The notes under the pieces were generated by a model. The model did no database searches. It was given only the letters and a program-made list of their open reading frames with translations, and was not told the origin of the DNA. Shown here piece by piece: positions 42,643 through 52,197 of a DNA stretch of 64,000 nt. The position numbers and the translations under genes were made by a program. Position 1 is the first letter of the stretch; every line of letters begins with the position of its first letter. The DNA is from an uncultured Prevotella sp. (GTDB taxonomy: Bacteria > Bacteroidota > Bacteroidia > Bacteroidales > Bacteroidaceae), in assembly GCA_900315545.1 (NCBI GenBank), contig OMZM01000002.1, positions 62,001 to 126,000 of the forward strand, given 5' to 3'.

Positions 42643-44748
42643 CTACTTGACAATTTTCTTACCATTAATAATATATATGCCTTTGCCCAGAAGGTTGAAG
42701 TTGTTGCCAACATATCTGCCGTCGATGCTGTATATGCGGTTGTCGGCAGGCTTGTTGGTAACGGTATTTAGAACTATCGCATTGACATCTCCTGCCGGAA
42801 CTGCTGCCACTTGGTCTAAGAACAGTCGCTTGCTCGGCGTAAATGTAATGCTGACGGTACCTTCTCCGGTTATCGTAGTCGTGAATCTTGTCCATTTCTG
42901 TGCGGTCATGGTAAACTCCGACGGCTCTATTGTGGCGTTGCCGCTGACAGACAGAGTAAGGTCTGTGCCGTCGCTGCCCCATGGTGCTGCAAGGAACGAC
43001 AGCGTTGTCTCGCCGTTGATAGTGAACTGTGGAGATGTTACCTCTCCCTTCTTTGAGCCTGAACCAAACTTGGCACACTTGTTTGCACCCGACATAGACT
43101 GTGATTGCCATCCTTCCATGTCTGGAACGAACTCGGCAGATGCCGCCGTCGCGCCGCTCCAGATGTCGTCGTTGCCTCCAACTCCGCTGCAGAAGTTGAA
43201 CGATTCATAGAATATTGCGTTCTCAGGACGGTCTTCGTCAATGATAGGAGTAACGTTTGCACCTCTGAAATTGAACGAAACGATAGCATTGTTGCTGCGC
43301 TTGATGTCCAATATTCCCACGTTCATAAACTTCTTGCCGTCGACGTTAGGATGATAAAGTTTTGCTGCCGGCTTCGAGGTGTTAGTCAGAGAGTCGTTCT
43401 GCAGGTATGGATATGGGTCGCCATACTCACTGTAGGTATTGTTGTCTGCACCTATGACAGTCATACGCTGGTGGCTGTTGTAGAAGTCGCCGGTATAGCT
43501 TGTCGCGTTAGGGATGTTCTTGCTCCAGATGTCTTCATCGTAGTCCACATACAATACAAGCAGTCCACTGCTCGGTAGTCCTGCATCCCATCCTGTCAGG
43601 TCGCGGTTTTCCAAAAGAAAGTATTCGTCAGGATAAGCCTTGTTGTATATGATAAATGTTTCTCCACCTTCGTTAACCGCTTTCATGTCGTTAACGGTAG
43701 TATCATTGAAAAGTTCAATAGGTTTCTTCCATCCGCACACCATTCGTTCATAACTTGTATATCCGGCAGGACGGTAACCGTTGCCGTTATAGCCTCCACT
43801 GCACATCAGGTCCCATCTCCCTGTTCCGTTGTTGCCGTTGTAAGAAATGTCATAAAAGTCTGGAAATCCCATACAGTGTGAGAACTCGTGACACATTGTA
43901 CCTACGCCGGCCATATTACCATTGCTATTTAATTCATTGCCGCAGGCATAAGTATTGATAACTACGTTGTCGAGGGTTAGCGTGCTACCATAGTCATTGT
44001 CGTCGAGAGACCACTCGTGAGGCCAGATAGTGCTGCTTGCTCCACCGTCGGCTTCGCCTTTTCCTGCATATACAATATAAACCTGTTCAACTTCGCCGTC
44101 GCCGTCCCAGTCATATTGTGAGAAGTCAACATCGTTATCAGCCAACTGAAGTGCCTCTGCAATCATTTCGCCAGGATGAAGGTCGTCTCCGTAACTGTCA
44201 TTTCCACCATAATAGCTATCTGGTTTGTTTAGTTTATATGGTCCCACAACGTCAAAATTCAAGTCAAATTGATTGTCGCTCTGTGCAAGAAAATAGTCGC
44301 GAACACTGCCATAGAAGCTGCCGTCCTGAAAGCCAACTTCGTTTATTACACGCTTGTATCGTTCAAGATTGTTTGCTTCCAGAAAGGTTTTGTTGGTGAA
44401 TTCCACGAGAATAACAAGTGCTTTCTTCTGTCCGAAGAAACTGTTGTTGTGTCTCATCTTGTGTAAACGCTGACTGCGACGATTGTTAACATTTGCACGT
44501 TTAGCATTGTTTCTTTGACGCAGTTGCTTTTCTGTAATTTCCATGTAACTGTCAGAGCCTTTGATGCTGACGTAAGCCTTTCCGTTCTCGTCTTGCATCC
44601 AGTGGCTGTGCTCGTCGCCTCTCAGTTCTGCCCGGATTTCAGTCCCGTCGGCAAGACGAATAGTTTTCCATATTCCACGCTTTGCGGGAACAGCCCAACT
44701 CATTGCCGCAGCAAAAAGCAGGGAGATAAAAATCAAATTTCTTTTCAT
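42643..44748 (-). CDS. Secreted M6-family metalloprotease
   Basis: 701 residues. Signal peptide 1-19 ends SWA. The catalytic domain (about 105-420) has HEFSHCMGFPD with His287, Glu288 and His291, preceded by WPHEWSLDDND and followed by GRWDLMCSGGYNGNG with the Met-turn, as in immune-inhibitor-A-like proteases. Then a beta-sandwich region (about 530-660) and a C-terminal tail, RIYSIDGRYVGNN plus KGIYIINGKKIVK, of type IX secretion style. It likely cleaves extracellular proteins. A -7/-33 promoter lies upstream. Confidence 0.92.
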   Translation of the reverse strand: MKRNLIFISLLFAAAMSWAVPAKRGIWKTIRLADGTEIRAELRGDEHSHWMQDENGKAYVSIKGSDSYMEITEKQLRQRNNAKRANVNNRRSQRLHKMRHNNSFFGQKKALVILVEFTNKTFLEANNLERYKRVINEVGFQDGSFYGSVRDYFLAQSDNQFDLNFDVVGPYKLNKPDSYYGGNDSYGDDLHPGEMIAEALQLADNDVDFSQYDWDGDGEVEQVYIVYAGKGEADGGASSTIWPHEWSLDDNDYGSTLTLDNVVINTYACGNELNSNGNMAGVGTMCHEFSHCMGFPDFYDISYNGNNGTGRWDLMCSGGYNGNGYRPAGYTSYERMVCGWKKPIELFNDTTVNDMKAVNEGGETFIIYNKAYPDEYFLLENRDLTGWDAGLPSSGLLVLYVDYDEDIWSKNIPNATSYTGDFYNSHQRMTVIGADNNTYSEYGDPYPYLQNDSLTNTSKPAAKLYHPNVDGKKFMNVGILDIKRSNNAIVSFNFRGANVTPIIDEDRPENAIFYESFNFCSGVGGNDDIWSGATAASAEFVPDMEGWQSQSMSGANKCAKFGSGSKKGEVTSPQFTINGETTLSFLAAPWGSDGTDLTLSVSGNATIEPSEFTMTAQKWTRFTTTITGEGTVSITFTPSKRLFLDQVAAVPAGDVNAIVLNTVTNKPADNRIYSIDGRYVGNNFNLLGKGIYIINGKKIVK

Positions 44749-44794
44749 AATTCTGATATTGTTATTTTTTATAATTCATAATTATAACGGGCGA

Positions 44795-44825
44795 CAAAGT
44801 TACAATTAACTATGCAAAACACAAA
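44795..44825 (-). promoter_or_regulatory. Promoter of the M6 protease gene
   Basis: Minus strand: TTTG at 44822-44825, 19-bp spacer, TAACTTTG at 44795-44802, 46 bp before the ATG. Confidence 0.65.
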
Positions 44826-44896
44826 GAAAAAAGCAGATTTTTCGATTTAATTTAACCCTATATATTATAATAAAGTGGAAAAATATGCATATTTAT

Positions 44897-44927
44897 TTTG
44901 TGTTGTTTGCAATTTCCACTACTTTTG
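44897..44927 (+). promoter_or_regulatory. Promoter of the tonB-polyprenyl synthase-tatD genes
   Basis: TTTG at 44897-44900, 19-bp spacer, TACTTTTG at 44920-44927. Confidence 0.65.
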
Positions 44928-44982
44928 CATAAGAAAAAATACGATGTTGTTTCACGTCAACGCATAAGCACGGTATTGTAAT

Positions 44983-45687
44983 ATGGAAATAAAGAAATCG
45001 GCAGCAGTAAATCTTGACAGGAAGACCACGAGATACTTCCTACTTGGATTGGCAGTGTCTGTCCTGACGTTTCTGGCTATATTGCAAATACCCATCACGC
45101 GTGATGATGATGTCCCGGCAGAACTGCTGGACGAGATACTGCAAGAAATGGAGAGCCTTCCTATGCCTGACCAGCGTGAACAGATAGCCTTGCAACCCCA
45201 AAAACAGGAAACTGTCAGTGAGCGCATAAAGGAAACCGACGAAACCGTCAGTGCTGATGAGGAAATGATGGAAGACGTTGCACCTTCGACAGATGGCGAC
45301 GCTGCAGAGGAAAAAACGACCGTTGTTCCGACAGAAGCGGTATCGCCGTTGGCTTTAAATGAAAACGAAAAAGCCATTTCATGGCGCGTTGTGGAGCAGT
45401 TGCCAGACTTTCCGGGCGGAATGGTAGAGTTTATGAAATGGCTGACACGTTCGCTCAAGTATCCTGATGCTGCCCGACGACAGAAAATACAGGGAACAGT
45501 GCAGGTGTCGTTTATAGTAAACAAGGATGGTTCCGTCAGCGATATAAAGCTGTTGAAGTCGGTAGACAAACTGCTGGATGACGAGGCTATGAGGGTTGTC
45601 GGGGCGATGCCGCAATGGAAAGCAGGCGAGGACAAGGGCCAGCCGTGCCGCACGATGATAACGATACCTATTGTGTTTAAACTGTAA
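44983..45687 (+). CDS. TonB-family energy transducer
   Basis: 234 residues: short cytoplasmic start, membrane helix (about 17-37), an acidic and Gln/Glu-rich spacer, and a C-terminal TonB domain from about 140 with FPGGMVEFMKWLTRSLKYP, GTVQVSFIVNKDGSVSD and the end PIVFKL. Couples the proton-motive force to outer-membrane receptors (SusC-like). No ExbB/ExbD or receptor nearby. Three bp before the next gene. Confidence 0.93.
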   Translation: MEIKKSAAVNLDRKTTRYFLLGLAVSVLTFLAILQIPITRDDDVPAELLDEILQEMESLPMPDQREQIALQPQKQETVSERIKETDETVSADEEMMEDVAPSTDGDAAEEKTTVVPTEAVSPLALNENEKAISWRVVEQLPDFPGGMVEFMKWLTRSLKYPDAARRQKIQGTVQVSFIVNKDGSVSDIKLLKSVDKLLDDEAMRVVGAMPQWKAGEDKGQPCRTMITIPIVFKL

Positions 45688-45690
45688 TAA

Positions 45691-46683
45691 ATGAAAATTA
45701 AACAATATATGCTAACATCAAACGAAATTCTGCAGAAAGTTAATGAGTTCATAGAGCATCTGCCCTATGACCGTAAGCCTCAGGGGTTATATGAACCGAT
45801 AAAGTATGTGCTGTCGTTGGGTGGCAAACGTATACGTCCAGTCCTCATGTTGCTGAGTTATAACATGTATAAGGACAATCCGGAGACTATACTTGAGACT
45901 GCATGTGCTCTGGAAACTTACCATAACTATACGCTTTTGCACGATGACTTAATGGACAATGCTGACATAAGACGCGGAAAGGAAACAGTACACAAGAAGT
46001 GGAACGACAATACGGCAATACTGTCTGGCGACTCAATGCTGGTGCTTGCGTATGAACGCATGGCTAAATGCGATGACAGAAAGTTGCGCCCGATACTCGA
46101 ACTGTTTACAGAAACAGCCTTGCAGATAGGTGAGGGGCAGCAGTATGATATGGATTTTGAACATCGCAACGACGTCTCGGAGAGTGAGTATATTGAGATG
46201 ATACGCCTGAAGACGAGTGTCTTGCTTGCCTGTGCTTTGAAAATGGGTGCAATACTGGCAGATGCATCTGAAAAAGATGCCGATCTGTTGTATAAGTTTG
46301 GCGAGAAAATCGGTCTGGCTTTCCAGTTGCAGGACGACTATCTCGATGTTTATGGCGACACAAAGATATTCGGCAAGGCTATCGGTGGCGATATCATGTC
46401 AAACAAAAAGACATATATGCTGATAAACGCGTATTTGAAAGCCGACGACAAACAGAAGAGCGAACTCGCCCGATGGATAAACATGGAAAACCCAAATCGC
46501 GAAGAGAAGATAGCAGCAATAACAAATCTATATAATAAGATAGGTATAGACAAGTTGGCGCAACAGCGAATAAATGACTATTTTGTAGAGAGTCGCAAGT
46601 ATATAGATGAGGTTAGCGTGCCTGCCGAGCGCAAGGCGCAACTCATTGCGTTCACAAACGAAATGATGCATCGCAACAAATAA
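45691..46683 (+). CDS. Polyprenyl diphosphate synthase
   Basis: Condenses isopentenyl diphosphate onto an allylic chain. 330 residues with both Asp-rich motifs: first LLHDDLMDNADIRRG (Asp85, 86 and 89) and second QLQDDYLDVYGD (about 213-224), plus GGKRIRPVL for substrate binding. Chain length cannot be safely read; farnesyl or longer for quinones or undecaprenyl are options. M7 (45709) is an alternative start. Starts 3 bp after tonB and is followed by tatD. Confidence 0.92.
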   Translation: MKIKQYMLTSNEILQKVNEFIEHLPYDRKPQGLYEPIKYVLSLGGKRIRPVLMLLSYNMYKDNPETILETACALETYHNYTLLHDDLMDNADIRRGKETVHKKWNDNTAILSGDSMLVLAYERMAKCDDRKLRPILELFTETALQIGEGQQYDMDFEHRNDVSESEYIEMIRLKTSVLLACALKMGAILADASEKDADLLYKFGEKIGLAFQLQDDYLDVYGDTKIFGKAIGGDIMSNKKTYMLINAYLKADDKQKSELARWINMENPNREEKIAAITNLYNKIGIDKLAQQRINDYFVESRKYIDEVSVPAERKAQLIAFTNEMMHRNK

Positions 46684-46744
46684 TAAAGCGCATGCAGATG
46701 TGTGATACTTTAGATTAGGTAAAACGATTTAACTATCTGGATAT

Positions 46745-47539
46745 ATGAACTTTATAGATACTCATGCGCACATAGACGGAGCTGAATATAACGACGACCG
46801 CGATGCAGTGATAATGCGAGCAAAGGAAGCCAGAATAAGTCATATCTTTGTGCCGTCAATAGACCTGAAGTCTGTTGATACTGTTCTGGCAACGGCAAGA
46901 GAGTATTCCGGCTTTGTACATCCGATGATAGGTTTGCACCCGGAGGAAGTGAACGACAACTATGTCGATGTATTGAAATCTATGAAGTCGATACTGGATG
47001 ACAACCTATCTGCTGCGCCGAAGATTGAGCGTTTCATCGCGATAGGCGAGGTTGGACTCGATTACTACTGGTCGCGAGAATATGAGAAGGAGCAGTTGGC
47101 TGCTTTCGAGGAGCAGATTTGCTGGTCTGCAGAAACCAAACTTCCATTGGCAATACATTGCCGCAAGGCTCAAAACGAGATGGTCAAGCTGATGCGAAAG
47201 TATGATAAAGACCTTCCTGGAGGCGTTTTCCATTGCTTTACAGGCAATCTGCACGAAGCTGAAGAGTTGTTGCAGTTCGACAATTTCGTATTAGGAATAG
47301 GCGGCGTGCTGACGTTTAAGAAGAGCAATCTGCCAGAAGTTATAAAAGACATACCTCTGTCGCGCATTGTGCTTGAGACCGATGCGCCGTATATGGCACC
47401 CACTCCAAAGCGTGGAGAGCGCAACGAAAGCGCCTATGTACAGTACGTTCTGAAGAAAGTGGCTGAGTGCTATGGAGTCGGAGAGGATGAAGTGGCACGG
47501 CAGACAAATGAAAATGTGCTGCGCGTGTTTAACATATAA
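46745..47539 (+). CDS. TatD-family metal-dependent hydrolase
   Basis: 264 residues. Metal-binding motifs in order: DTHAHIDG, GEVGLDYYW, AIHCRKA, FHCFTGN and ETDAPYMAP. TatD proteins are DNases or related phosphoesterases of the amidohydrolase fold. 61 bp after the polyprenyl synthase. Confidence 0.93.
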   Translation: MNFIDTHAHIDGAEYNDDRDAVIMRAKEARISHIFVPSIDLKSVDTVLATAREYSGFVHPMIGLHPEEVNDNYVDVLKSMKSILDDNLSAAPKIERFIAIGEVGLDYYWSREYEKEQLAAFEEQICWSAETKLPLAIHCRKAQNEMVKLMRKYDKDLPGGVFHCFTGNLHEAEELLQFDNFVLGIGGVLTFKKSNLPEVIKDIPLSRIVLETDAPYMAPTPKRGERNESAYVQYVLKKVAECYGVGEDEVARQTNENVLRVFNI

Positions 47540-47558
47540 CTGTAATCAAGACAACGTT

Positions 47559-48809
47559 ATGCGAAGTATATATACAACATTCTTTGCTTTATTGTTAGTA
47601 GTTAAGGCAATGGCAGCTACAAACGATTCTATCAGCCATTGGGGCTACGGACTGTCGGTCAGTCCGTCAAAGACCATTGTCATGGACAGTTGGCAGAAGG
47701 AATGGCAGAAAGACAAAAACAATTTCAGCATCGACGCCACAGTCATGCGTCAGTGGTTGCCATCCGACAGTTCTGCCTATGCAAGAGATTACAATTACCC
47801 TTCACTCTCGATATCTGCTAAATATGCATTCAATCACGGTGTAACCATGCATCGACCAGCAAAGCCTAAGCGACGCAGGGGTGGCGAGGCGGACTACGAT
47901 TCGCGTCTCGGAAACAGTCTCTCGCTATATGCCACGTTTACGAGGACAATATATCGCAACCGAAAGTTTGACTTCGACTATAGTCTAAGCTTTGGCGGTG
48001 CGTATTCAAAGACTAAATATAATCCTTACGACAATATTGACAACGAGCTTGTAGGCTCACATCTTTCCATTCATTTCGGTGCCGGCGTTCATGCTACTTA
48101 CCACCCTGTTCCAGATTGGGGCATACGTGTGGGAGCCGAATACTGGCACATCAGCAACGGCGCGATGGCACGGCCAAACAAGGGAGCCAACTTTTTCGGA
48201 CCGTCGGTAGGTGTAGTCTATACGCCTTATTACGAGACGTTGCTCAAAAAAGAAACCGCTGCGAAAGAAAAATTCCATCCATATTTCTTTGCCAACGTAG
48301 CCTTTGCCGTAGGAGCAAAGACACTGCACGAGGACTGGAACAAATCATATTACTCGAGCACGCCCGATGACGAACTGTATTACCGTACTGATTTCCCAGT
48401 GTATGCAACGCTGGCTTGGCAGGTTGACGGCATGTACCGTTATGCGCGGCGATGGGCTTCGGGAGTTGGCGTAGACCTGTTCTACGGACATTATGCAAAG
48501 CGCGTGGCAGAGATGGAAGGTCCGACGAGCAAGTACAGGCATAGCCCGTGGTCTGTTGGCGTGGCTGCAAAACATGAAGTCTACTTTGGAAACCTGGTAT
48601 GTCAGATAGGCATCGGTTACTATCTTCACAGGGAAATGGGGCGCTTTGCCAAAGATGTCGAGAAACCATACTATGAGCGTGTTGGCGTAAGTTATTGTTT
48701 CGATAAACTTGGCGGAATGCGTCTGGGATTCAACATCAAGGCTCACTTCACTAAGGCAGACTATACTGAACTGCTGTTGACAATGCCTATACGGTTGTCG
48801 AAAAAATGA
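47559..48809 (+). CDS. PagL-like outer membrane lipid A deacylase/acyloxyacyl hydrolase family
   Basis: 416 residues from the ATG at 47559 (signal peptide 1-19, ending AMA); the open frame begins earlier inside tatD. The catalytic His197 and Ser199 lie in EYWHISNGAM, the HxSN motif of PagL 3-O-deacylases, on a barrel-like protein rich in alternating aromatic strands (LGNSLSLYATFTR, WGIRVGAEYWHIS, VGVSYCF). It is about twice as long as Pseudomonas PagL, with added N- and C-terminal strands. It probably trims lipid A or another acylated glycolipid. Confidence 0.78.
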   Translation: MRSIYTTFFALLLVVKAMAATNDSISHWGYGLSVSPSKTIVMDSWQKEWQKDKNNFSIDATVMRQWLPSDSSAYARDYNYPSLSISAKYAFNHGVTMHRPAKPKRRRGGEADYDSRLGNSLSLYATFTRTIYRNRKFDFDYSLSFGGAYSKTKYNPYDNIDNELVGSHLSIHFGAGVHATYHPVPDWGIRVGAEYWHISNGAMARPNKGANFFGPSVGVVYTPYYETLLKKETAAKEKFHPYFFANVAFAVGAKTLHEDWNKSYYSSTPDDELYYRTDFPVYATLAWQVDGMYRYARRWASGVGVDLFYGHYAKRVAEMEGPTSKYRHSPWSVGVAAKHEVYFGNLVCQIGIGYYLHREMGRFAKDVEKPYYERVGVSYCFDKLGGMRLGFNIKAHFTKADYTELLLTMPIRLSKK

Positions 48810-48832
48810 AGAGAACAATAATTATACATATT

Positions 48833-49465
48833 ATGAAGAAAACAGTATTATCGCTGCTGGCAGCCTTTTTTGTACTGTCGGCACCTGCACAGAAAGTAAT
48901 AGAACTGCCACAACCCGACATGTCGGCAGGCGTGACACTCATGGAAGCACTGAAGCAACGCCATTCGGAGCGTTCATTCGACAAGCGCGATGTTGACTTG
49001 CAGGCACTGTCGCAGATACTCTGGGCTGCATGTGGCATCAACCGCCCTGAAAGTGGAAAGATAACGGCGCCCTCTGCCATCAATGCACAAGACATTGTGG
49101 TCTTCGTATGCACTAAAAACGGTGCATACCTTTATGAGCCATTGCCACACCGACTTGTGGAAGTATCGGCGAAAGACCTAAGAAAATCCATTGCCGGATT
49201 TCAGAGTTTCGCAGCAGATGCGCCAGTCTCGCTGGTGTTGGCAAGCGACCATAAAAAGTTCGGCGACCGTCAGAAAGGTGCTTCACGCATGGGTTTAATA
49301 GATTCAGGCTATGTGTCTGAGAATATATCACTTATGTGTACAGCGCTTGGAATGTCAACTGTGCCGAGAATGACAATGGATACCGACGTGCTGAAACAGG
49401 AACTTGGACTCGATGAAACATACGACCTTATACTGAATCATCCTGTCGGTTATCCTGCAAAATAG
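48833..49465 (+). CDS. Exported nitroreductase-family protein
   Basis: 210 residues from the ATG at 48833, which begins a good signal peptide (MKKTVLSLLAAFFVLSAPAQ). An ATG at 48806 overlaps the previous stop (ATGA) and is an alternative. The fold region has MEALKQRHSERSFDKRDVD, SQILWAACGINRP, TAPSAINAQD and ILNHPVGYP: the FMN-binding nitroreductase/SagB-ThcOx type. Exported members are frequent in Bacteroidota; substrate unknown. Confidence 0.85.
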   Translation: MKKTVLSLLAAFFVLSAPAQKVIELPQPDMSAGVTLMEALKQRHSERSFDKRDVDLQALSQILWAACGINRPESGKITAPSAINAQDIVVFVCTKNGAYLYEPLPHRLVEVSAKDLRKSIAGFQSFAADAPVSLVLASDHKKFGDRQKGASRMGLIDSGYVSENISLMCTALGMSTVPRMTMDTDVLKQELGLDETYDLILNHPVGYPAK

Positions 49466-49497
49466 AAGTTAAACGAACGCAAAACTATAAAGATAGC

Positions 49498-50841
49498 ATG
49501 AAATATCGTATATCATCATTATTAGTGTGCCTGCTCCTGGCAATGCAAGTTGGTGCGCAGGAGATTGCGATGAGAGATTCAGCCGACTATCATCAGCGGT
49601 TGCAGTGGTTTTCAAAGGCAAAACTCGGCATTTTCATACACTGGGGAATATACGCAGTGAAAGGCGTGTCGGAAAGTTGGTCGTTCTACAACGAAAGGCT
49701 GACCTACGATGAGTATATGTCTCAGTGTAAGGGTTTTACAGCGTCGAAATACGACCCTAAAGTATGGGTTGACCTTATTCGTGAGAGCGGTGCGCAGTAT
49801 ACAGTCATAACGTCGAAACACCACGACGGAATGGCGCTGTGGGATACTAAAGCCGGAAAGCTGAGCATGAAGAAAAAGACTGCTGCAAAGCGCGATGTGC
49901 TTACGCCTTTCGTCGACGAGGTCCGACGTCAGGGCTTGCGCTTGGGACTGTACTATTCGCTGCTCGACTGGTCTCATCCAGACTATCCCAACATGACAAA
50001 GAACATCACGCGGTATAAGGATGACGAGAAGCGCTGGCAACGGTTTGTTGATTTCAACTTCGCCCAGATGCGCGAACTGCGCGACCATTACAACCCCGAC
50101 CTATGGTGGTTTGACGGCGACTGGGAGCAGTCGGCAGAAGCATGGCGTGCTCCGCAGATTATCAGTATGCTCCGCGAGGGTGGACGCAAGCCTGTCGTCA
50201 ATTCGCGCATACAGGGCTATGGCGACTACGAGACGCCTGAGCACGGCATACCCGTCAGCCGTCCGAAGACACCTTACTGGGAGTTGTGTCAGACGATGAA
50301 CGACTCGTGGGGGTATTATCCTACCGACACCAACTACAAGACACCGTATCAGATACTCCGTACGTTTGTCGACTGCCTGTCTATGGGCGGCAATCTGTTG
50401 CTCGACATAGGTCCTCGAGAAGACGGAACGATATGCGACGAGCAGGTGGACATACTGAAGTCGCTTGGCAGGTGGACAAAGAAGCACGCCGAAGCCATAT
50501 ACAACACGCGTGCCGGCATACCCAACCAGTATTTTCAGGGCTACACTACGCTCAATCCGGCAGGCGACGTTCTCTATCTCTACATCCCTTATCGTCCAAA
50601 CGGCATGGTGGAACTGAAAGGTCTTGTCAGCAAGGTTGAGCGCGCGTGGGTTGTTGGTCGTGGCGACGAACTGCAGTGCAAGATGTTCAACCAGCCATCG
50701 TGGAGCAGCATTCCGGGCAATTTCTACATCTATCTGCCAGACAGTTTGCTCGATGAAGACATAACCGTAGTCGGACTGAAACTCGACGGACCGATAAAGT
50801 TGTATAGTGGTTCGGGGCAGGTAGTTGAATACAACGAATGA
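49498..50841 (+). CDS. Alpha-L-fucosidase, GH29 family
   Basis: Removes alpha-linked fucose from glycans by a retaining mechanism. 447 residues, signal peptide 1-20 ending VGAQ. GH29 parts: FSKAKLGIFIHWGIYAV, KHHDGMALWDTK, and the nucleophile Asp206 in DLWWFDGDW; LDIGPREDGTICDEQ closes the barrel. A C-terminal beta domain follows (about 350-447). Exported, so it acts in the periplasm or outside on host or plant fucosylated sugars. No SusC/D pair is nearby. Confidence 0.95.
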   Translation: MKYRISSLLVCLLLAMQVGAQEIAMRDSADYHQRLQWFSKAKLGIFIHWGIYAVKGVSESWSFYNERLTYDEYMSQCKGFTASKYDPKVWVDLIRESGAQYTVITSKHHDGMALWDTKAGKLSMKKKTAAKRDVLTPFVDEVRRQGLRLGLYYSLLDWSHPDYPNMTKNITRYKDDEKRWQRFVDFNFAQMRELRDHYNPDLWWFDGDWEQSAEAWRAPQIISMLREGGRKPVVNSRIQGYGDYETPEHGIPVSRPKTPYWELCQTMNDSWGYYPTDTNYKTPYQILRTFVDCLSMGGNLLLDIGPREDGTICDEQVDILKSLGRWTKKHAEAIYNTRAGIPNQYFQGYTTLNPAGDVLYLYIPYRPNGMVELKGLVSKVERAWVVGRGDELQCKMFNQPSWSSIPGNFYIYLPDSLLDEDITVVGLKLDGPIKLYSGSGQVVEYNE

Positions 50842-50995
50842 AAGAAATATTTGCATTGTTGTCTGTCGTTGTTAATATATTGGTTGTCAGATATATTTAT
50901 TGTTAGTCTTAAAGATAAACTTTTGTATTTTCGAGAGAATATTCCGAAAGGCAAAACGGCAAGACACGACAACGTAAACTGAAAGAAAGCAAGGT

Positions 50996-51595
50996 ATGAA
51001 AGAACAGTTTATCAAACTATTGCAGGCGACAAACCGCAAGGGAATAGACAATGTCGTAGACTATCTGGAGAAGGTTGGCTTTTTCAGTGCGCCTGCGTCG
51101 GTAAACCGACATCTTAGTTACGACAGCGGGCTGGTGGAGCACTCGCTCAACGTGCTGAAGACAGCAGAGTCAATAAGCAAGGTCATGGTGGAGATGAAGC
51201 CAGACCTGGCTGAGAAACTGCCACACGACAGCATCGTCATTGCCGCCCTGCTGCACGACGTGTGCAAGGCAAACATCTACAAGAAGATACAGAAGTGGCG
51301 CAAGGATGCCGACAACCGATGGGAGCAGTATGAAGCCTACGACTGCGACTATTCACGCTTTCCTGTTGGACACGGCGAGAAATCGGTCATCATGCTGTTG
51401 CGCCTGGGGCTTGAGATGACCAACGACGAGATAATCGCCATACGCTGGCACATGGGTGCATGGAACTTGCCGATGCACAGTTTCGAGGACAAGAGCAACA
51501 TCTCTGCTGCCTACGACGGATGTCCGCTGGCAACTCTGATAAACACAGCCGACGGTCTGGCAACGCACATTCTGGAAGTTGACTCCGACAAATAG
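50996..51595 (+). CDS. HD-domain phosphohydrolase
   Basis: 199 residues. HD motif: first His in VEHSLNVLK, His-Asp in ALLHDVCK, and later HGEKSV and IRWHMGAW, giving metal ligands of an HD hydrolase. Similar Bacteroidota proteins are annotated as HD-family hydrolases of unknown substrate, with nucleotides likely. Ends at a strong terminator. The 154 bp upstream show no full promoter. Confidence 0.82.
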   Translation: MKEQFIKLLQATNRKGIDNVVDYLEKVGFFSAPASVNRHLSYDSGLVEHSLNVLKTAESISKVMVEMKPDLAEKLPHDSIVIAALLHDVCKANIYKKIQKWRKDADNRWEQYEAYDCDYSRFPVGHGEKSVIMLLRLGLEMTNDEIIAIRWHMGAWNLPMHSFEDKSNISAAYDGCPLATLINTADGLATHILEVDSDK

Positions 51596-51618
51596 TTAGA
51601 AAGAAAAAACACTCGCAT

Positions 51619-51670
51619 AATGTCGGCACGTCATGACGCTTTTTTTTGTCATGATGCCGACATTTTTTTT
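51619..51670 (+). terminator. Terminator after the HD gene
   Basis: ATGTCGGCA and TCATGAC (51619-51637) pair with GTCATGA and TGCCGACAT (51648-51663), with a loop rich in T, then eight T. It abuts the end of repeat copy E. Confidence 0.88.
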
Positions 51671-51676
51671 GCGCAC

Positions 51677-51693
51677 AGCAAAAAGTGTGCCAA
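51677..51693 (-). promoter_or_regulatory. Sigma-54-type motif at end of repeat copy E
   Basis: TTGGCACA-CTTT-TTGCT, minus strand. A transcript from it would run into the terminator of the HD gene from the back. Confidence 0.45.
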
Positions 51694-52125
51694 ACTCGCA
51701 TGATTTCTCTTCAGGCAAGAAAAATGATGAAAAATTTTGACAGAGTAAAATCGTTCAAATAGAATCGGAACAGCGCCTGAAAGTGTAAATTTGTGTTAAT
51801 TTACAAGTCGGCGACAACTGTTAAAAATGTCAAAGAGTACCTTTGAGCCTACTATTTAGTCTATTTTGCCATGCAAAACACTGCGCCCGACACCCCCAAA
51901 CACTATGTCCGACCTCCTCAAACAGTGTGTTTGACAATCTCAAACATACTCTTTGACAATTTTAACACTTGTATTTCGTGCGTCCAAAGCGTATGTTCCC
52001 GACTAACAAACTGACTGTCAGAGAATTGCAAATACATGCGAAATTTGAGCGTATTTTGCCCCTGCAATTTCTGAAACGGCTTTCGAGGGCACTCACACGA
52101 CAGTAAACGGGCGAAAATTGATTAT
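51677..52125 (-). repeat. Dispersed 450-bp intergenic repeat, copy E
   Basis: Minus-strand copy, 449 bp, with CTGACAGTCAG, left arm GTTAAAATTGTCAAAGAG, 22-bp repeats and TTGGCACACTTTTTGCT (51677-51693) at its end. The end lies seven bases from the T-run of the HD-gene terminator and points at that gene's 3' end. The opposite end lies about 70 bp before the porQ promoter. Confidence 0.95.
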
Positions 52126-52197
52126 ACCTTTTCTTTGCCAAACCAAGTGCAAAAGACCTAAAAAGCAAAAAGAAATGTCAAAAAAGCATCTATTTAT

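Noticed and set aside
42476-43210. Long plus-strand frame of 244 codons at the end of the M6 protease gene
   Set aside because: Antisense to a well-supported protease gene and its terminator; product resembles no protein family.
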